DNA of 44,921 nucleotides from Terriglobia bacterium (GCA_020073375.1 JAIQFG010000033.1:1-44921), one strand, 5' to 3'; positions 7,712 to 16,497 are shown, numbered from the stretch's first letter. Notes: a model not told the origin generated them from the letters alone. Translations and numbers: made by a program.

Positions 7712-9587
7712 TGGAATGGGGAACCGGGGGATGAAAGACTTGCACCGACAGATTGTAAGTTGCGCGGTCGCGCTGGGCATTGCGCTGCTGCCCCTGACGA
7801 ATGCGCGCGCCGCACAGAATGGCCAGAGCCAGGCCCCGCCGGCGTACGCGGGCTGGCCTGCCGCTGCGCCGCAAGAAAATTCGCAGGGCGCGTCTCCGGG
7901 CCCGGTGCCGGCCAGCGCGAACACATCGGCACCCGCGCAAGTACCAACAACGGACAAGTGCATCTTCCACGTGAAATATGTTTCCGAAGGCGCCGTGTAT
8001 CTTGATGCCGGACGCAATGCGAAGCTCGAGGAAGGCATGATCCTGCATGTGGTTCATGCAGACCCGGACGGCGGGATAACCGATGCAGTGCGATTTCAGG
8101 GCAAGGAATCGCTCGCCGATCTGCGCATCTTTTCTGTGGCCGATACGTCCAGCGCCGCGGAAGTTGTCACCTCACGCGAGGATCTCACGTTAGGCGACGT
8201 TGCCTATCTGGATATCCAGAGCGTGCACGTGCGGGAGACCAAAAGCGACGCGGCGGAGTCGGAAAATTATCCGGTGGTCATGACGTTTTCCTACGGCGAT
8301 CCCCTGGATGAAGAGGTCCGCGCGGCCAAGGCTTCGGTGTCGGCGCCGCCGATTCAGAATCAGATTCGCGGCCGATTGGGGTTTGACGTGGGCTCGTTGT
8401 CCGAGCCGGGCGGAATCGGCACGCGGCAAGTGGGCCTGCTGGTGCAAGCCGACATGAGCCGCATCGGCGGCACCCATTGGAATTTGACGGGTTACTGGCG
8501 CGGATTGTTGAACACGGAATCGACGGGCAGCCCGGGCGGAACATCTCCGGCAACGTTGAACGATTTGATGAACCGCACGTACCATCTGGGGCTGTATTAC
8601 CAGAATCCGGATTCGGTGGTGACCATGGGCGTGGGGAGATTATTCCTGCCCTACGCGCCGAGCTTGAGCACGATTGACGGCGGCTACTTCGGCTATAAAT
8701 TTTCGCAGCACATGACGGCGGGCGTGTTTGGCGGGTCAACGCCCGACCCGACGTCATGGAGCTACAACCCGAACCAGCGGATCGCCGGGACGTTCGTGAA
8801 TTATGAGGCGGGCGACTTCGACCACGCGAGAGTAAGCAGCACGGCGGGGCTGGCGATGACCACGATCGGCTGGCACGCGGCGCGGCAATTCGTCTTCCTG
8901 GAGAACACGTTCTCGCTGGGGCGCAAATTTTCATTTTACAATTCGCTGCAGGCCGACCATGGGCGGACCGCGCTGCAGGGCGCCACGTACACCACGGGAA
9001 TCACGCAGAGCTTCAGCAGTGTCCGGTATTCGCCCATATCCCTGCTGACGTTCGAGCTCAATCACAATTACCTGCGGAACCTGCCGACGTTCGATCCGGC
9101 GCTGATCAGCACCGGGCTGCTCGACCAGTTTTTGTTTCAAGGGTTGAGCGGAGGCGTGACGGTGTCACTTCCCTACCGCATTTCGGTTTCCACCGACGTG
9201 GGCCGCAGCAAAAGCAGCACCGATGCGGCCACGTCCTGGAACCAGATGTACGGGCTGACGTTCGGGGAGATAAAGAATACCGGGCTCCATCTGGATTTGC
9301 GGTACACGAAATTCAACAGCTCGTTCGGGCAGGGCAACTACGAGTTCGTTTCGCTTTCGCGAAGCATCACCGAGCGGCTGCACCTGGCCGTGCAGGGCGG
9401 GACGCAGCATCTGGTTTCCGCATTCAGCGCGGATACCAACTCGCGGTTCGTGACCGGGACGGCGGATTGGGCGATCGGGTCGCGTTACTTTCTGGAAGGC
9501 TTGTACACCTGGAATACGGGCACGAACATGAGTTACCGGCAGATGGATATGACGTTCGGCTACCGGTTTGGGGGGTTCCGCAAATGA
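7704..9587 (+). CDS. Putative outer-membrane beta-barrel protein of the cytochrome operon
   Basis: The protein is 627 residues, or 618 if it starts at the ATG at 7731, which directly begins a classic signal peptide (KDLHRQIVSCAVALGIALL, cleavage after ARA). The ATG at 7704 overlaps the cytochrome stop. After a Pro/Ala-rich linker comes a small domain around residues 80-110 (VYLDAGRNAKLEEGMIL), similar in style to SH3-like periplasmic domains. From about residue 210 to the end the sequence alternates polar and aromatic residues in strand-like stretches with G/N/T-rich turns, and it ends GYRFGGFRK, as expected of a barrel. In porin-cytochrome systems (MtrB, PioB, OmbB) a barrel of this kind holds a multiheme cytochrome in the outer membrane. 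I see no clear sequence link to those named families, so the role rests on context. Confidence 0.7.
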   Translation: MANGMGNRGMKDLHRQIVSCAVALGIALLPLTNARAAQNGQSQAPPAYAGWPAAAPQENSQGASPGPVPASANTSAPAQVPTTDKCIFHVKYVSEGAVYLDAGRNAKLEEGMILHVVHADPDGGITDAVRFQGKESLADLRIFSVADTSSAAEVVTSREDLTLGDVAYLDIQSVHVRETKSDAAESENYPVVMTFSYGDPLDEEVRAAKASVSAPPIQNQIRGRLGFDVGSLSEPGGIGTRQVGLLVQADMSRIGGTHWNLTGYWRGLLNTESTGSPGGTSPATLNDLMNRTYHLGLYYQNPDSVVTMGVGRLFLPYAPSLSTIDGGYFGYKFSQHMTAGVFGGSTPDPTSWSYNPNQRIAGTFVNYEAGDFDHARVSSTAGLAMTTIGWHAARQFVFLENTFSLGRKFSFYNSLQADHGRTALQGATYTTGITQSFSSVRYSPISLLTFELNHNYLRNLPTFDPALISTGLLDQFLFQGLSGGVTVSLPYRISVSTDVGRSKSSTDAATSWNQMYGLTFGEIKNTGLHLDLRYTKFNSSFGQGNYEFVSLSRSITERLHLAVQGGTQHLVSAFSADTNSRFVTGTADWAIGSRYFLEGLYTWNTGTNMSYRQMDMTFGYRFGGFRK

Positions 9588-10492
9588 ACTTCCTCAATCT
9601 GCAAAATCGGAAACCGACGTGGTGGTTCAGCTGGCGCGCTCCTGCCCTGCTGGCCACGCTCGTGCTCGCGGCCGGCAGCGCTTTCGCGCAGACTCCGGCG
9701 GCACCAGCGGATGAAAACGCTCCCGCGACGACCCTTCCGGCGGTTGCCGATGCTGCACCGGCTTCCGCTGCGCCCGCGCCTCCGGAAATGGATCTGCTGG
9801 CGCGGACGCGCAAACACGTGCAGGAATACTTCGAGCAGTTTTCCAACCTGACCTGCAAGGAAGCGGTCACGCAACTGGTGCTGAACGGAAGCGGGAGAAC
9901 GCTGTACCGGGAAAACTCGGCCTACGACTATCAATTCGAGACCAGCGACCAGAACGGGTCATGGAAATTTCTGGAGACGCGGTCGTCGCGGAACACGGCG
10001 TTTCGCGATCCGGCGCGCACGCTGCTGGTGACTTCGGGCTTCGCCAGCCTGCTGCTGGTGGCGCACCCGATGTATGAGGCCAGCTACACCTTCCAGGCCG
10101 ACGGCTCGGAAACGATCGGCGGGATTTCCTACCAGAGAATCAGATTCACACCGATCGCCGGGACCTCTTCTCCAGCCACGCTGCGGCTGCGCGGGAAGAA
10201 TTATCCGCTGCCCCTGTCGGGCATTTTGTGGATCGATCCGCAATCGGGCGGGATCGTGAAGCTGGAGGCCACGGTGGATTCGGGGTTAACCGACATCGGG
10301 CTTGCGGGAATGCGCAGCGAGGTATATTTCGCGCAACACGCATTCAAGGGCCTGCAGCACAGCGTGTGGGTGCCGGAATCGGCGACCATCGACGTGCAAA
10401 CCCCGCGCCAGCACTGGCGCAACCTGCACCGCTTCACCGACTACAAGAGATTCGACGTGGATGTTCACGAGGAGATAGGAAAAGAACAATGA
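9584..10492 (+). CDS. Secreted protein of unknown function in the cytochrome operon
   Basis: The start at 9584 overlaps the barrel stop (ATGA), giving 302 residues; the frame is open further upstream but that part lies inside the barrel gene. A signal peptide (APALLATLVLAAGSAFA, then Q) is followed by a Pro/Ala-rich linker. The soluble domain from about residue 70 has FSNLTCKEAVTQLVL, SYQRIRFTP and ILWIDPQSGGIVKLEA. The last motif recalls outer-membrane lipoprotein-sorting (LolA-like) folds and similar acidobacterial secreted proteins, but I do not recognise a named family. There is no heme motif and a single Cys in the mature part. Tight coupling on both sides suggests it acts with the barrel and the membrane cytochrome. 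Confidence 0.8.
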   Translation: MNFLNLQNRKPTWWFSWRAPALLATLVLAAGSAFAQTPAAPADENAPATTLPAVADAAPASAAPAPPEMDLLARTRKHVQEYFEQFSNLTCKEAVTQLVLNGSGRTLYRENSAYDYQFETSDQNGSWKFLETRSSRNTAFRDPARTLLVTSGFASLLLVAHPMYEASYTFQADGSETIGGISYQRIRFTPIAGTSSPATLRLRGKNYPLPLSGILWIDPQSGGIVKLEATVDSGLTDIGLAGMRSEVYFAQHAFKGLQHSVWVPESATIDVQTPRQHWRNLHRFTDYKRFDVDVHEEIGKEQ

Positions 10493-11433
10493 GCCAATCA
10501 GCGACCATACAAAATGCCATTTTCAACAAGGCGCAGTCCGCGGAACGGGGCCACCGGAAGCGGCTGCTGGCCGGATGGATCGCGGCCGCGCTGTTTGTCA
10601 GCGGATTCCTGATTTACGGATTCAACTACTACATTCTGCCGTCGACCGAACGGCCGTTTTCACCCAAGCACGCGCTGCTGCGCCCCAGCGGGACGATTGG
10701 CGTGAACCTGGGAATGTTCGGCGTGTTGATGTTTTTTATTATTTTTCTGTACCCGCTGCGCAAGCGGTGGGACTGGCTGGGCAAGCAGGGGAATTCACGT
10801 CACTGGCTGGATTTCCACGTGATCCTGGGAACGGCGGCGCCGCTGGTGATCGCGCTGCATTCCTCGTTCAAGTTCGGAGGGATCGCCGGGATGGCCTTCT
10901 GGATCATGACGGCCGTGACGCTGAGCGGATTCATCGGGCGCTACCTGTATTCGCAAATTCCGAGAAGCTTGAACGCCGCGGAACTTTCGATCAAGGAAAT
11001 CCAGGAAGCGGAAGTGAAGCTGCGCTGGGCCGCCGAAGAGCGGCACGACAAGATCGGCATCGACCTGATCGACCTGTTCGCGCTGCCGACGGCGGCGCAG
11101 GTGGCCAGCATTTCGGTGCTGTCGGCGATCGGTTGGATGATGTGGCTGGATTTGAAGCGGCCGTTGCAGGTGTCGTGGCTGCGGCTGCGCGCGGGAGGAT
11201 TCGGCGGGTGGGTCGGGTCCGCGTTCGGACTGCTGCGAACAAGCAACGCCGATCTGGAAAACGCCATTTTCAACGCGCGGCGGCAGGCTTCGCTGCACAA
11301 GCGCGTGCTGTTTCTCTCCCAGACCAAGACGGTCTTCAATCTGTGGCACGTGGTGCACAAGCCCTTCAGTTATTCTTTTGCTTTGCTGGCCATCATCCAC
11401 ATTGTGGTGGCAATGGGGATGGGGTATAGATAA
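10489..11433 (+). CDS. Diheme membrane cytochrome b-like protein (putative quinol-linked electron entry)
   Basis: The 314-residue protein starts at an ATGA overlap with the previous gene. Hydrophobic segments lie at about 27-49, 71-90, 107-127, 132-152, 205-221 and 293-311. Histidine pairs with the classic 14-residue spacing of transmembrane b hemes are visible: H110/H124 in one helix and H290/H304 in another, with H105 and H287 nearby. This fits cytochrome b561/DUF4405-like proteins that bind two b hemes and exchange electrons with the quinone pool. A soluble loop at about 160-205 includes a helical Glu-rich stretch. Since no NapC/CymA-type quinol dehydrogenase is present, this is the best candidate for moving electrons between membrane quinol and the periplasmic multiheme proteins encoded upstream. 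Family and direction of flow are inferred. Confidence 0.75.
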   Translation: MSQSATIQNAIFNKAQSAERGHRKRLLAGWIAAALFVSGFLIYGFNYYILPSTERPFSPKHALLRPSGTIGVNLGMFGVLMFFIIFLYPLRKRWDWLGKQGNSRHWLDFHVILGTAAPLVIALHSSFKFGGIAGMAFWIMTAVTLSGFIGRYLYSQIPRSLNAAELSIKEIQEAEVKLRWAAEERHDKIGIDLIDLFALPTAAQVASISVLSAIGWMMWLDLKRPLQVSWLRLRAGGFGGWVGSAFGLLRTSNADLENAIFNARRQASLHKRVLFLSQTKTVFNLWHVVHKPFSYSFALLAIIHIVVAMGMGYR

Positions 11434-11486
11434 ATCCTGAGTTCACCGGCAATGTTAGTTCCGTGGGAACTCGAAAGGAAACTTGC

Positions 11487-12020
11487 ATGAAGCGCACGCC
11501 GCTATTGATCGTTCTGCTCGGTTGTCTGGTGCTATCCGCGGGCTGCAAGAAACAGGAAAGCGACGCGGACGCCATCCGTGCGGGCATCAACACGCACCTG
11601 AGCGGCTTGAAGACCATCAACTTGAGCGCCATGGACATGATCGTCAACAGTTTTTCGATTCAGGGAAGCACGGCGCAGGCGGCGGTGGAATTCCGTCCCA
11701 AGACCGGTGCGCCCGCTGGAGCAGGCATGCAGGTGAACTACACCCTGGAAAAACAGAACGGCGTGTGGGTGGTGCAGAACACGCAACCGGCCGGGGGAGC
11801 GATCCAGCATCCGGCGCCGGGCTCGGACCCACATGCGACGATGACGCCGGGACCGTCGGGGGCGCCGGGACAATTGCCGGATTTTCACAATCTGGTGGAA
11901 GGAAGTTCGGGCGCGCCGGGGGCTTCGGGCCCTTCGGGCGGTTCCCTCCCTCCTGGGCATCCGCCGCTCAATTCGCAGGGAAGTTCCAGCCCGCAGGGGC
12001 CTTCTTATAGTTCGCAGTAA
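11487..12020 (+). CDS. Small lipoprotein at the end of the cytochrome operon
   Basis: The 177-residue protein has a clear lipobox, LSAGC, with the lipidated Cys at residue 20 and KKQES after it. A ribosome site (AAGGAA) precedes the ATG at 11487. The body, residues about 30-95, reads like a small alpha/beta domain (GINTHLSGLKTINLSAMDM, then AAVEFRPKTG and WVVQNT), resembling DUF4878-like periplasmic domains. The last 70 residues are a low-complexity Gly/Pro/Ser tail. It is 53 bp after the cytochrome b-like gene on the same strand and may be the last gene of the operon. Function is unknown. Confidence 0.75.
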   Translation: MKRTPLLIVLLGCLVLSAGCKKQESDADAIRAGINTHLSGLKTINLSAMDMIVNSFSIQGSTAQAAVEFRPKTGAPAGAGMQVNYTLEKQNGVWVVQNTQPAGGAIQHPAPGSDPHATMTPGPSGAPGQLPDFHNLVEGSSGAPGASGPSGGSLPPGHPPLNSQGSSSPQGPSYSSQ

Positions 12021-12056
12021 CAATCCTCGCACAATTAAATCGGGATCGTGGCGTTC

Positions 12057-12174
12057 GTAGGGGCACGGCATGCCGCCCCTGCATTTTACATACTGCTGCG
12101 TGTGGTTGCGGCGCCGGCGGGTTTGATTTTCCGTGTCGCGTGGCAAGAACGCCGGCGGGACGCCGGCGCCACAA
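12057..12174. repeat. Compound REP-like cluster (GTAGGGGCACG and GGCGCCGGCG types)
   Basis: A GTAGGGGCACGGCATGCC palindrome lies at 12057-12082. It is followed by a half element at 12102-12122 and an inverted GGCGCCGGCG element at 12150-12174 (CGCCGGCGGGACGCCGGCG). The same two types occur in the same order at 19538-19647. The cluster fills most of the 186-bp gap between convergent genes. Confidence 0.65.
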
Positions 12175-12206
12175 GAAGCGGTCCGCAGCAGCCGGGCGCA
12201 ATTACT

Positions 12207-14918
12207 TCATTTTTTCCCCGCGGCTTTTTCCAGGGAATCCAATTCCTTGACTAATTGCTCAGCCTGATCGCGGATTTTTCGGACCTGGTCGGCCAGGGCG
12301 TTCATGTCTTGCGATGCGGCGGGCTGCGCCGGGGGCTGAGCGGAACCGGCGGCGGACGGGGCCTGCTGCGGGGGCAAGGGGCCGCCGGTTAGTTCGGCAA
12401 GGGCCTGGTCGAAGGTGTCGCGATAGATCAGCCGGTCGCCCATGGCCAGTACAACTTTTTTCAGTTGCGGCATTTTCGCTTCATTGGCCTGGATGTAGAT
12501 GGACTCGACATATAGAAAGCCGCCGGTTACGGGAAGGGCGATGATGCTCCCGCGCACGACGTGCGATCCCTGCGTATTCCAGAGCGTCAGGTCTTTGGAG
12601 ATGTTCTGGTCCTGGTCGATGCGCGAATCGATCTGCATGGGGCCGTACATCAGTTGCTGTTTGGAGAGCTGGTAGAAAATCAGCTCGCCCAGGTGCTCGC
12701 CGTCGCAGCGCGCGGCCATCCACCCGATGAGATTATCTTTTGCGCGCGGAGTGAAAGGAAGAATCAGCAGGAACTCCGGCTCTTTTTCCCCGGGCAATGT
12801 CGCCACGACGTAGGTGGGCTGAACCGACTCGGGCTGGCCGGACTGGCTGACCAGATTGCGGGCAATGTCCCAGATGTCTTCTTTATTATAAAAAACCTGG
12901 GGATCGCGCATGTGAAAACTCCGGTAGGCCTGCGCCTGCGCTGTGAACAAAGCCTCGGGATAGCGGGCGTGACGGCGCAGGTCGGCGGGCATTTCGGAAT
13001 AGGCGCGGAATAAATTTGGAAACAATCGCTGGTAAGCCTGAATGATCGGGTCGGTGGGATCGTAGACGTAGAGCGACACCTGCCCGGTGTAGGCGTCCAC
13101 CGTGGCTTTCACAGCGTTGCGGATGTAGTTTGCGCCTTCCTCGACGCCCGCCACGGGCAGGGTAGCGGAATACGGGTGCGAGAGCGACGTTGTGTAGCCG
13201 TCGACCATCCAGACCAGGCGTCCATCGTCGGCGATTACGAGATAAGGATCCTGATCCCATTTCAGGAAGCCGGCCATGTGCTGCAGGCGGTCCTCGACTC
13301 TTCGGTGGATCATCATGCGGCTTTCGCCGGTGAGGTAGCCAGTGAACAGGATATTGGGTTCGCCTTGCGAAACGGCCGCGGCCAGTTTCACGAAGAAGGA
13401 GCCGACCGGAAATCCGCCCGAGCCGTGATAGGTGGAATATTTGTTCTGGTCGCCGGAGGGATAATCGAATTCCTCGCGGGCAGTGTGCACGAAGACGGGG
13501 TCCTGCGTCTTTTCACCAAAATAAATTTCCGGGCGCGTGAGCTGAAAGCCCGCGGCTTTGATTTCGGGCGGGGCGTTTTCAATCAGCAGAACCGGCAGGC
13601 CGTCGGGGGTAATCTTGTTGACTTCGGCAAGGACGGCGCCGAAGCCGTGCGTGTAAATGAAGTGCGGATTGATCCAGCTCTGGCTGGCCTCGGCGGATAG
13701 CTGTGCGACGTCCAATTCGCGCGGCGAGAGCAGGACCTGCTTGATGCGGCCGTTCGGGAAATAGCGGTCCACGTCGGTTGTGGGAAACGTGTAGTAGGGG
13801 CGCAGGGCCTGGATCTGGGAGATGGTGGATTCAAAGGAGCGGATGTCCCAGAGGCGGACGTTGTCGAGCAGCGTGGCGTCCTGCACGGGATTCACGGTTC
13901 CCTGCGCGGTTGCCGGGAACGGCAATTCCTTGGCGTTGCGGTTCAGGCCAAACGCGAGCGAGGTCGCTTCGATATGACGCTCGATATACAGGCGCTCGAT
14001 GGAAATTTCGTTGGGGCGGACGTAAACGGCTTGTACCAATCCAGGCAAGGCCAGCTGAATGAAATAAAATCCAACAATGAGATAGACGGCTTGCCGGTAT
14101 CTGCGGAGCCAGACCAGCGGCAGCGCGCCCAGCGTGACGGCGATCAGAAGCCAGCGCAGGGGCAGTGTGACTTTTTCGTCCACGTAGTCCGCTCCGGTCA
14201 TGAAAGCGTGGCCGTTGAGCAGCAATTCAAAATTTCCCAGATAAATCCAGGCGGCGAAGCCGGCGAGAAGGATCACGCTCAGGATGCGCGTGAATCCGGC
14301 GCGCGATGCGCCGGGCAGCAGCAATGTGCCGGGGCCCATCACGAGGACTTTGCCGCGCTCGTCCATCAACTGGCCATAGCGAAATCGTTCGGCCAGCTGC
14401 CAGCCGCGAGCGGTGGCCCAGAATAAGAGCGCGCAGAGAATTGCCAGAACGAACGCGTAGCCGAGCACCTGATTGAAGAACGGCAAATCGAACAGATAAA
14501 ACGATAGAGGGCGCGAAAACACCGGGTCTTTCCAGGCGCCGGCCGGGGCAGACATGCCGCGCGATCCGAGGTAGCGCATGACTGTCCAGTAGTCGATTGA
14601 CCCATTGGAAAAAAGCATGGCCACGACGGCCAGCGCGAATGGGACCAGGCGGGAATAGAGAGGATAGTCCTGGCGGCGAATGCCGGCGAAGTGCAGGCCG
14701 CGCGCATGGGCCGTCCAGAGCGCGATGAAAGCCACGACCGATCCGGCCGCGGCGGGTGCGATGCTGTACCACAACATGCCGAACCAGGTGCTTACCTGGC
14801 CAAGTTCCTTCCACCAGTTGTACTCGATGACGAAATCAGAGAGCGTGCCGGAGGCCCAGAAGAGAACGGCCAGCAGCGCGGCCAAAACGATCAGGTTGCG
14901 AATTTGCGACGGACGCAT
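12207..14918 (-). CDS. UPF0182 family large membrane protein
   Basis: This 903-residue protein belongs to UPF0182 (COG1615), a family of unknown function with several N-terminal membrane helices and a large soluble part. About seven hydrophobic segments fall in residues 8-310, starting with LIVLAALLAVLFWASG. The long C-terminal region, rich in conserved-looking PEIYFGE, WMVDGYTTS and YGPMQIDSRIDQD segments, is probably extracytoplasmic. The tail is Pro/Ala-rich and ends in a short coiled coil (QVRKIRDQAEQLVKELDSLE). Length is normal for the family. It is convergent with the cytochrome operon and followed upstream by a repeat pair, so it looks like a single-gene unit. Confidence 0.9.
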   Translation of the reverse strand: MRPSQIRNLIVLAALLAVLFWASGTLSDFVIEYNWWKELGQVSTWFGMLWYSIAPAAAGSVVAFIALWTAHARGLHFAGIRRQDYPLYSRLVPFALAVVAMLFSNGSIDYWTVMRYLGSRGMSAPAGAWKDPVFSRPLSFYLFDLPFFNQVLGYAFVLAILCALLFWATARGWQLAERFRYGQLMDERGKVLVMGPGTLLLPGASRAGFTRILSVILLAGFAAWIYLGNFELLLNGHAFMTGADYVDEKVTLPLRWLLIAVTLGALPLVWLRRYRQAVYLIVGFYFIQLALPGLVQAVYVRPNEISIERLYIERHIEATSLAFGLNRNAKELPFPATAQGTVNPVQDATLLDNVRLWDIRSFESTISQIQALRPYYTFPTTDVDRYFPNGRIKQVLLSPRELDVAQLSAEASQSWINPHFIYTHGFGAVLAEVNKITPDGLPVLLIENAPPEIKAAGFQLTRPEIYFGEKTQDPVFVHTAREEFDYPSGDQNKYSTYHGSGGFPVGSFFVKLAAAVSQGEPNILFTGYLTGESRMMIHRRVEDRLQHMAGFLKWDQDPYLVIADDGRLVWMVDGYTTSLSHPYSATLPVAGVEEGANYIRNAVKATVDAYTGQVSLYVYDPTDPIIQAYQRLFPNLFRAYSEMPADLRRHARYPEALFTAQAQAYRSFHMRDPQVFYNKEDIWDIARNLVSQSGQPESVQPTYVVATLPGEKEPEFLLILPFTPRAKDNLIGWMAARCDGEHLGELIFYQLSKQQLMYGPMQIDSRIDQDQNISKDLTLWNTQGSHVVRGSIIALPVTGGFLYVESIYIQANEAKMPQLKKVVLAMGDRLIYRDTFDQALAELTGGPLPPQQAPSAAGSAQPPAQPAASQDMNALADQVRKIRDQAEQLVKELDSLEKAAGKK

Positions 14919-15035
14919 ATGGAATCAATTCCCGGTTGAAAGCAATCGCGCCGCTTCGATTCCAATTAATTTTGCGGTGAGAGGCGCGGGATTGCGGTGG
15001 ATGATAGCCGTAGGGGATCGTATCACAGGCGCGAG

Positions 15036-15125
15036 AGTAGGACAGGCTTCAGCCTGTCTGTGTTGGTTGGAACGCGATCGAGGCGAATGCAAACAAACCC
15101 GACAGGCTTGAAACCTGTCCTACTG
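15036..15125. repeat. Inverted pair of REP-like palindromes (GTAGGACAGG type)
   Basis: Elements at 15036-15064 (GTAGGACAGGCTTCAGCCTG) and 15101-15125 (reverse complement AGTAGGACAGGTTTCAAGCC) face each other across about 36 bp. Both are palindromic around AGGCTTCAGCCT-like cores. The layout copies the pair at 1231-1334, which has GTAGCACAGG instead. Confidence 0.7.
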
Positions 15126-15129
15126 GAAG

Positions 15130-16497
15130 CTACTGGTGGGCGAGGACGGCTTGCTTTGCTTCGGTGCTGCCCTCGGTGGTCATGTCGCGCAGGCCTACGT
15201 AAACGCCGACTTTCTTGAGGAATGCGGTGGGGGGTTCGCCGCCGGCAAAGATCCACACGTAATCGTTGGGAATCTCCTGAACCGCGCCGTTCACTTCGAG
15301 CAGGACGGATTTTTCCTTGAATTCGACGGGCATGGAATTGAAGATGATTTTCAATTTTCCGGTGCGCGTGTTTTCGGCCACGCGCTTTTCGTTTCGGTCC
15401 TTCAGGCGCGTGAAGGCCTCCTTGCGGTAGGAGAGCGTGACCTTGTTGCCCACCTGGTGCGCCAGGCCCATGGCGGCTTCGACGGCGCTGTCGCCGCCGC
15501 CCACCACCAGGATGTTTTTGTTCACGTAATGGTCCGCTTCGATTAGTCGGTACATGACCTTAGGCAACTCTTCGCCCTTGACGCCGAGTTTGCGCGGGCT
15601 GCCGCCCTTGCCCAGCGCCAGGACCACGGCAAGTGCGCGATATTCGGATTTGGTAGTGGTGACAGTGAAGACCCCGTCCTCGCCCTTCTTGATGTCGCTT
15701 ACCTTTTCGCCCTGGCGGAATTTGAAATCGACTTTCCCCAGGACTTCGGCCCAGATCGCCAGCAGATCTTCCTTGGAAAGCTCGGTCTTTTTAAATTTTC
15801 CGTAGATGGGAAGTTCCACGGGACTGGTAAGGATCAGTTTCTGACGCGGGTATTTGGAGACGGTGCCGCCCAACTCGCCTTCGTCCACGGTCAGGTATTT
15901 CAGCCGTTTCTCGATGGCGCGCAGCGAGGCGCTGATGCCTCCGGGGCCGGCGCCAACGATTAGGACGTCAAGAACTTCGGGTGGGACTTTGCCGTTGCGC
16001 AAACGAGGAATTTTTGCCGCGATGGTATCCAGGCAATCGCGTCCTTGATTGATTGCGTTCTTGATCAGTGCCAGGCCGCCGAGTTCGCCGACGATGTACA
16101 TGTTGGGAACGCTGGTTTCGTATTGCGGGGTGAGCTGGGGCATGTCGCGGCCCATGCTCGGGCTTGACATAACCATGGTGATGGCGCCGACCGGGCAAGA
16201 CTCCGCGCACAGGCTGTGGCCGATACATTTGTAGCCGTTGACGATGACGGCTTGTCCGCCAAGCATGGCCAAAACGTCGCCCTCGGGACAAACGGTGGTG
16301 CAGGTGGCGCAGCCGATGCAATAGCTGGTGTCAATATGAGGATGCTGTGCATGGGGGCCGTCGGAGCGCAATTTTCCCTTTTGCGCGGCGGCGCGCGCGA
16401 GCTCGTGCATCTTTTTTTGCGCGTTCAGATATCTGCGAACGAAAATGACCGTGATGATGAGGGCAATCAACAAGCCCACGAGATTATTCATGACCAT
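15130..16497 (-). CDS. Membrane-anchored ferredoxin/FAD-NAD(P) oxidoreductase (thioredoxin reductase-like)
   Basis: The 455-residue protein begins with one membrane helix (residues 4-21). A two-cluster ferredoxin domain follows, then a flavoprotein. The first cluster motif is CxxCxxCxxxCP (C60, C63, C66, C70). The second is CIGHSLCAESCP (C91, H94, C97, C101), with His where the second Cys is usual. The segment at about 127-162 (VPNMYIVGELGGLALIKNAI) looks like the C-terminal FAD-contact part of thioredoxin-reductase-like proteins, yet it precedes the FAD fingerprint VLIVGAGPGG (178-187). A second dinucleotide motif, ILVVGGGDSAVEAA, binds NAD(P)H. No CxxC redox disulfide is seen, so it is not a thioredoxin reductase. 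It likely moves electrons between NAD(P)H and a ferredoxin-level or membrane partner. The partner is unknown. Confidence 0.85.
   Translation of the reverse strand: MVMNNLVGLLIALIITVIFVRRYLNAQKKMHELARAAAQKGKLRSDGPHAQHPHIDTSYCIGCATCTTVCPEGDVLAMLGGQAVIVNGYKCIGHSLCAESCPVGAITMVMSSPSMGRDMPQLTPQYETSVPNMYIVGELGGLALIKNAINQGRDCLDTIAAKIPRLRNGKVPPEVLDVLIVGAGPGGISASLRAIEKRLKYLTVDEGELGGTVSKYPRQKLILTSPVELPIYGKFKKTELSKEDLLAIWAEVLGKVDFKFRQGEKVSDIKKGEDGVFTVTTTKSEYRALAVVLALGKGGSPRKLGVKGEELPKVMYRLIEADHYVNKNILVVGGGDSAVEAAMGLAHQVGNKVTLSYRKEAFTRLKDRNEKRVAENTRTGKLKIIFNSMPVEFKEKSVLLEVNGAVQEIPNDYVWIFAGGEPPTAFLKKVGVYVGLRDMTTEGSTEAKQAVLAHQ

Noticed and set aside
6338..8038. Long minus-strand open frame (566 codons) opposite the giant cytochrome
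   Set aside because: It mirrors the repeat structure of the plus-strand gene, is Arg-rich nonsense and has no ribosome site. GC-rich codon bias keeps the antisense frame open. The same holds for the minus-strand frame at 1767-2939.
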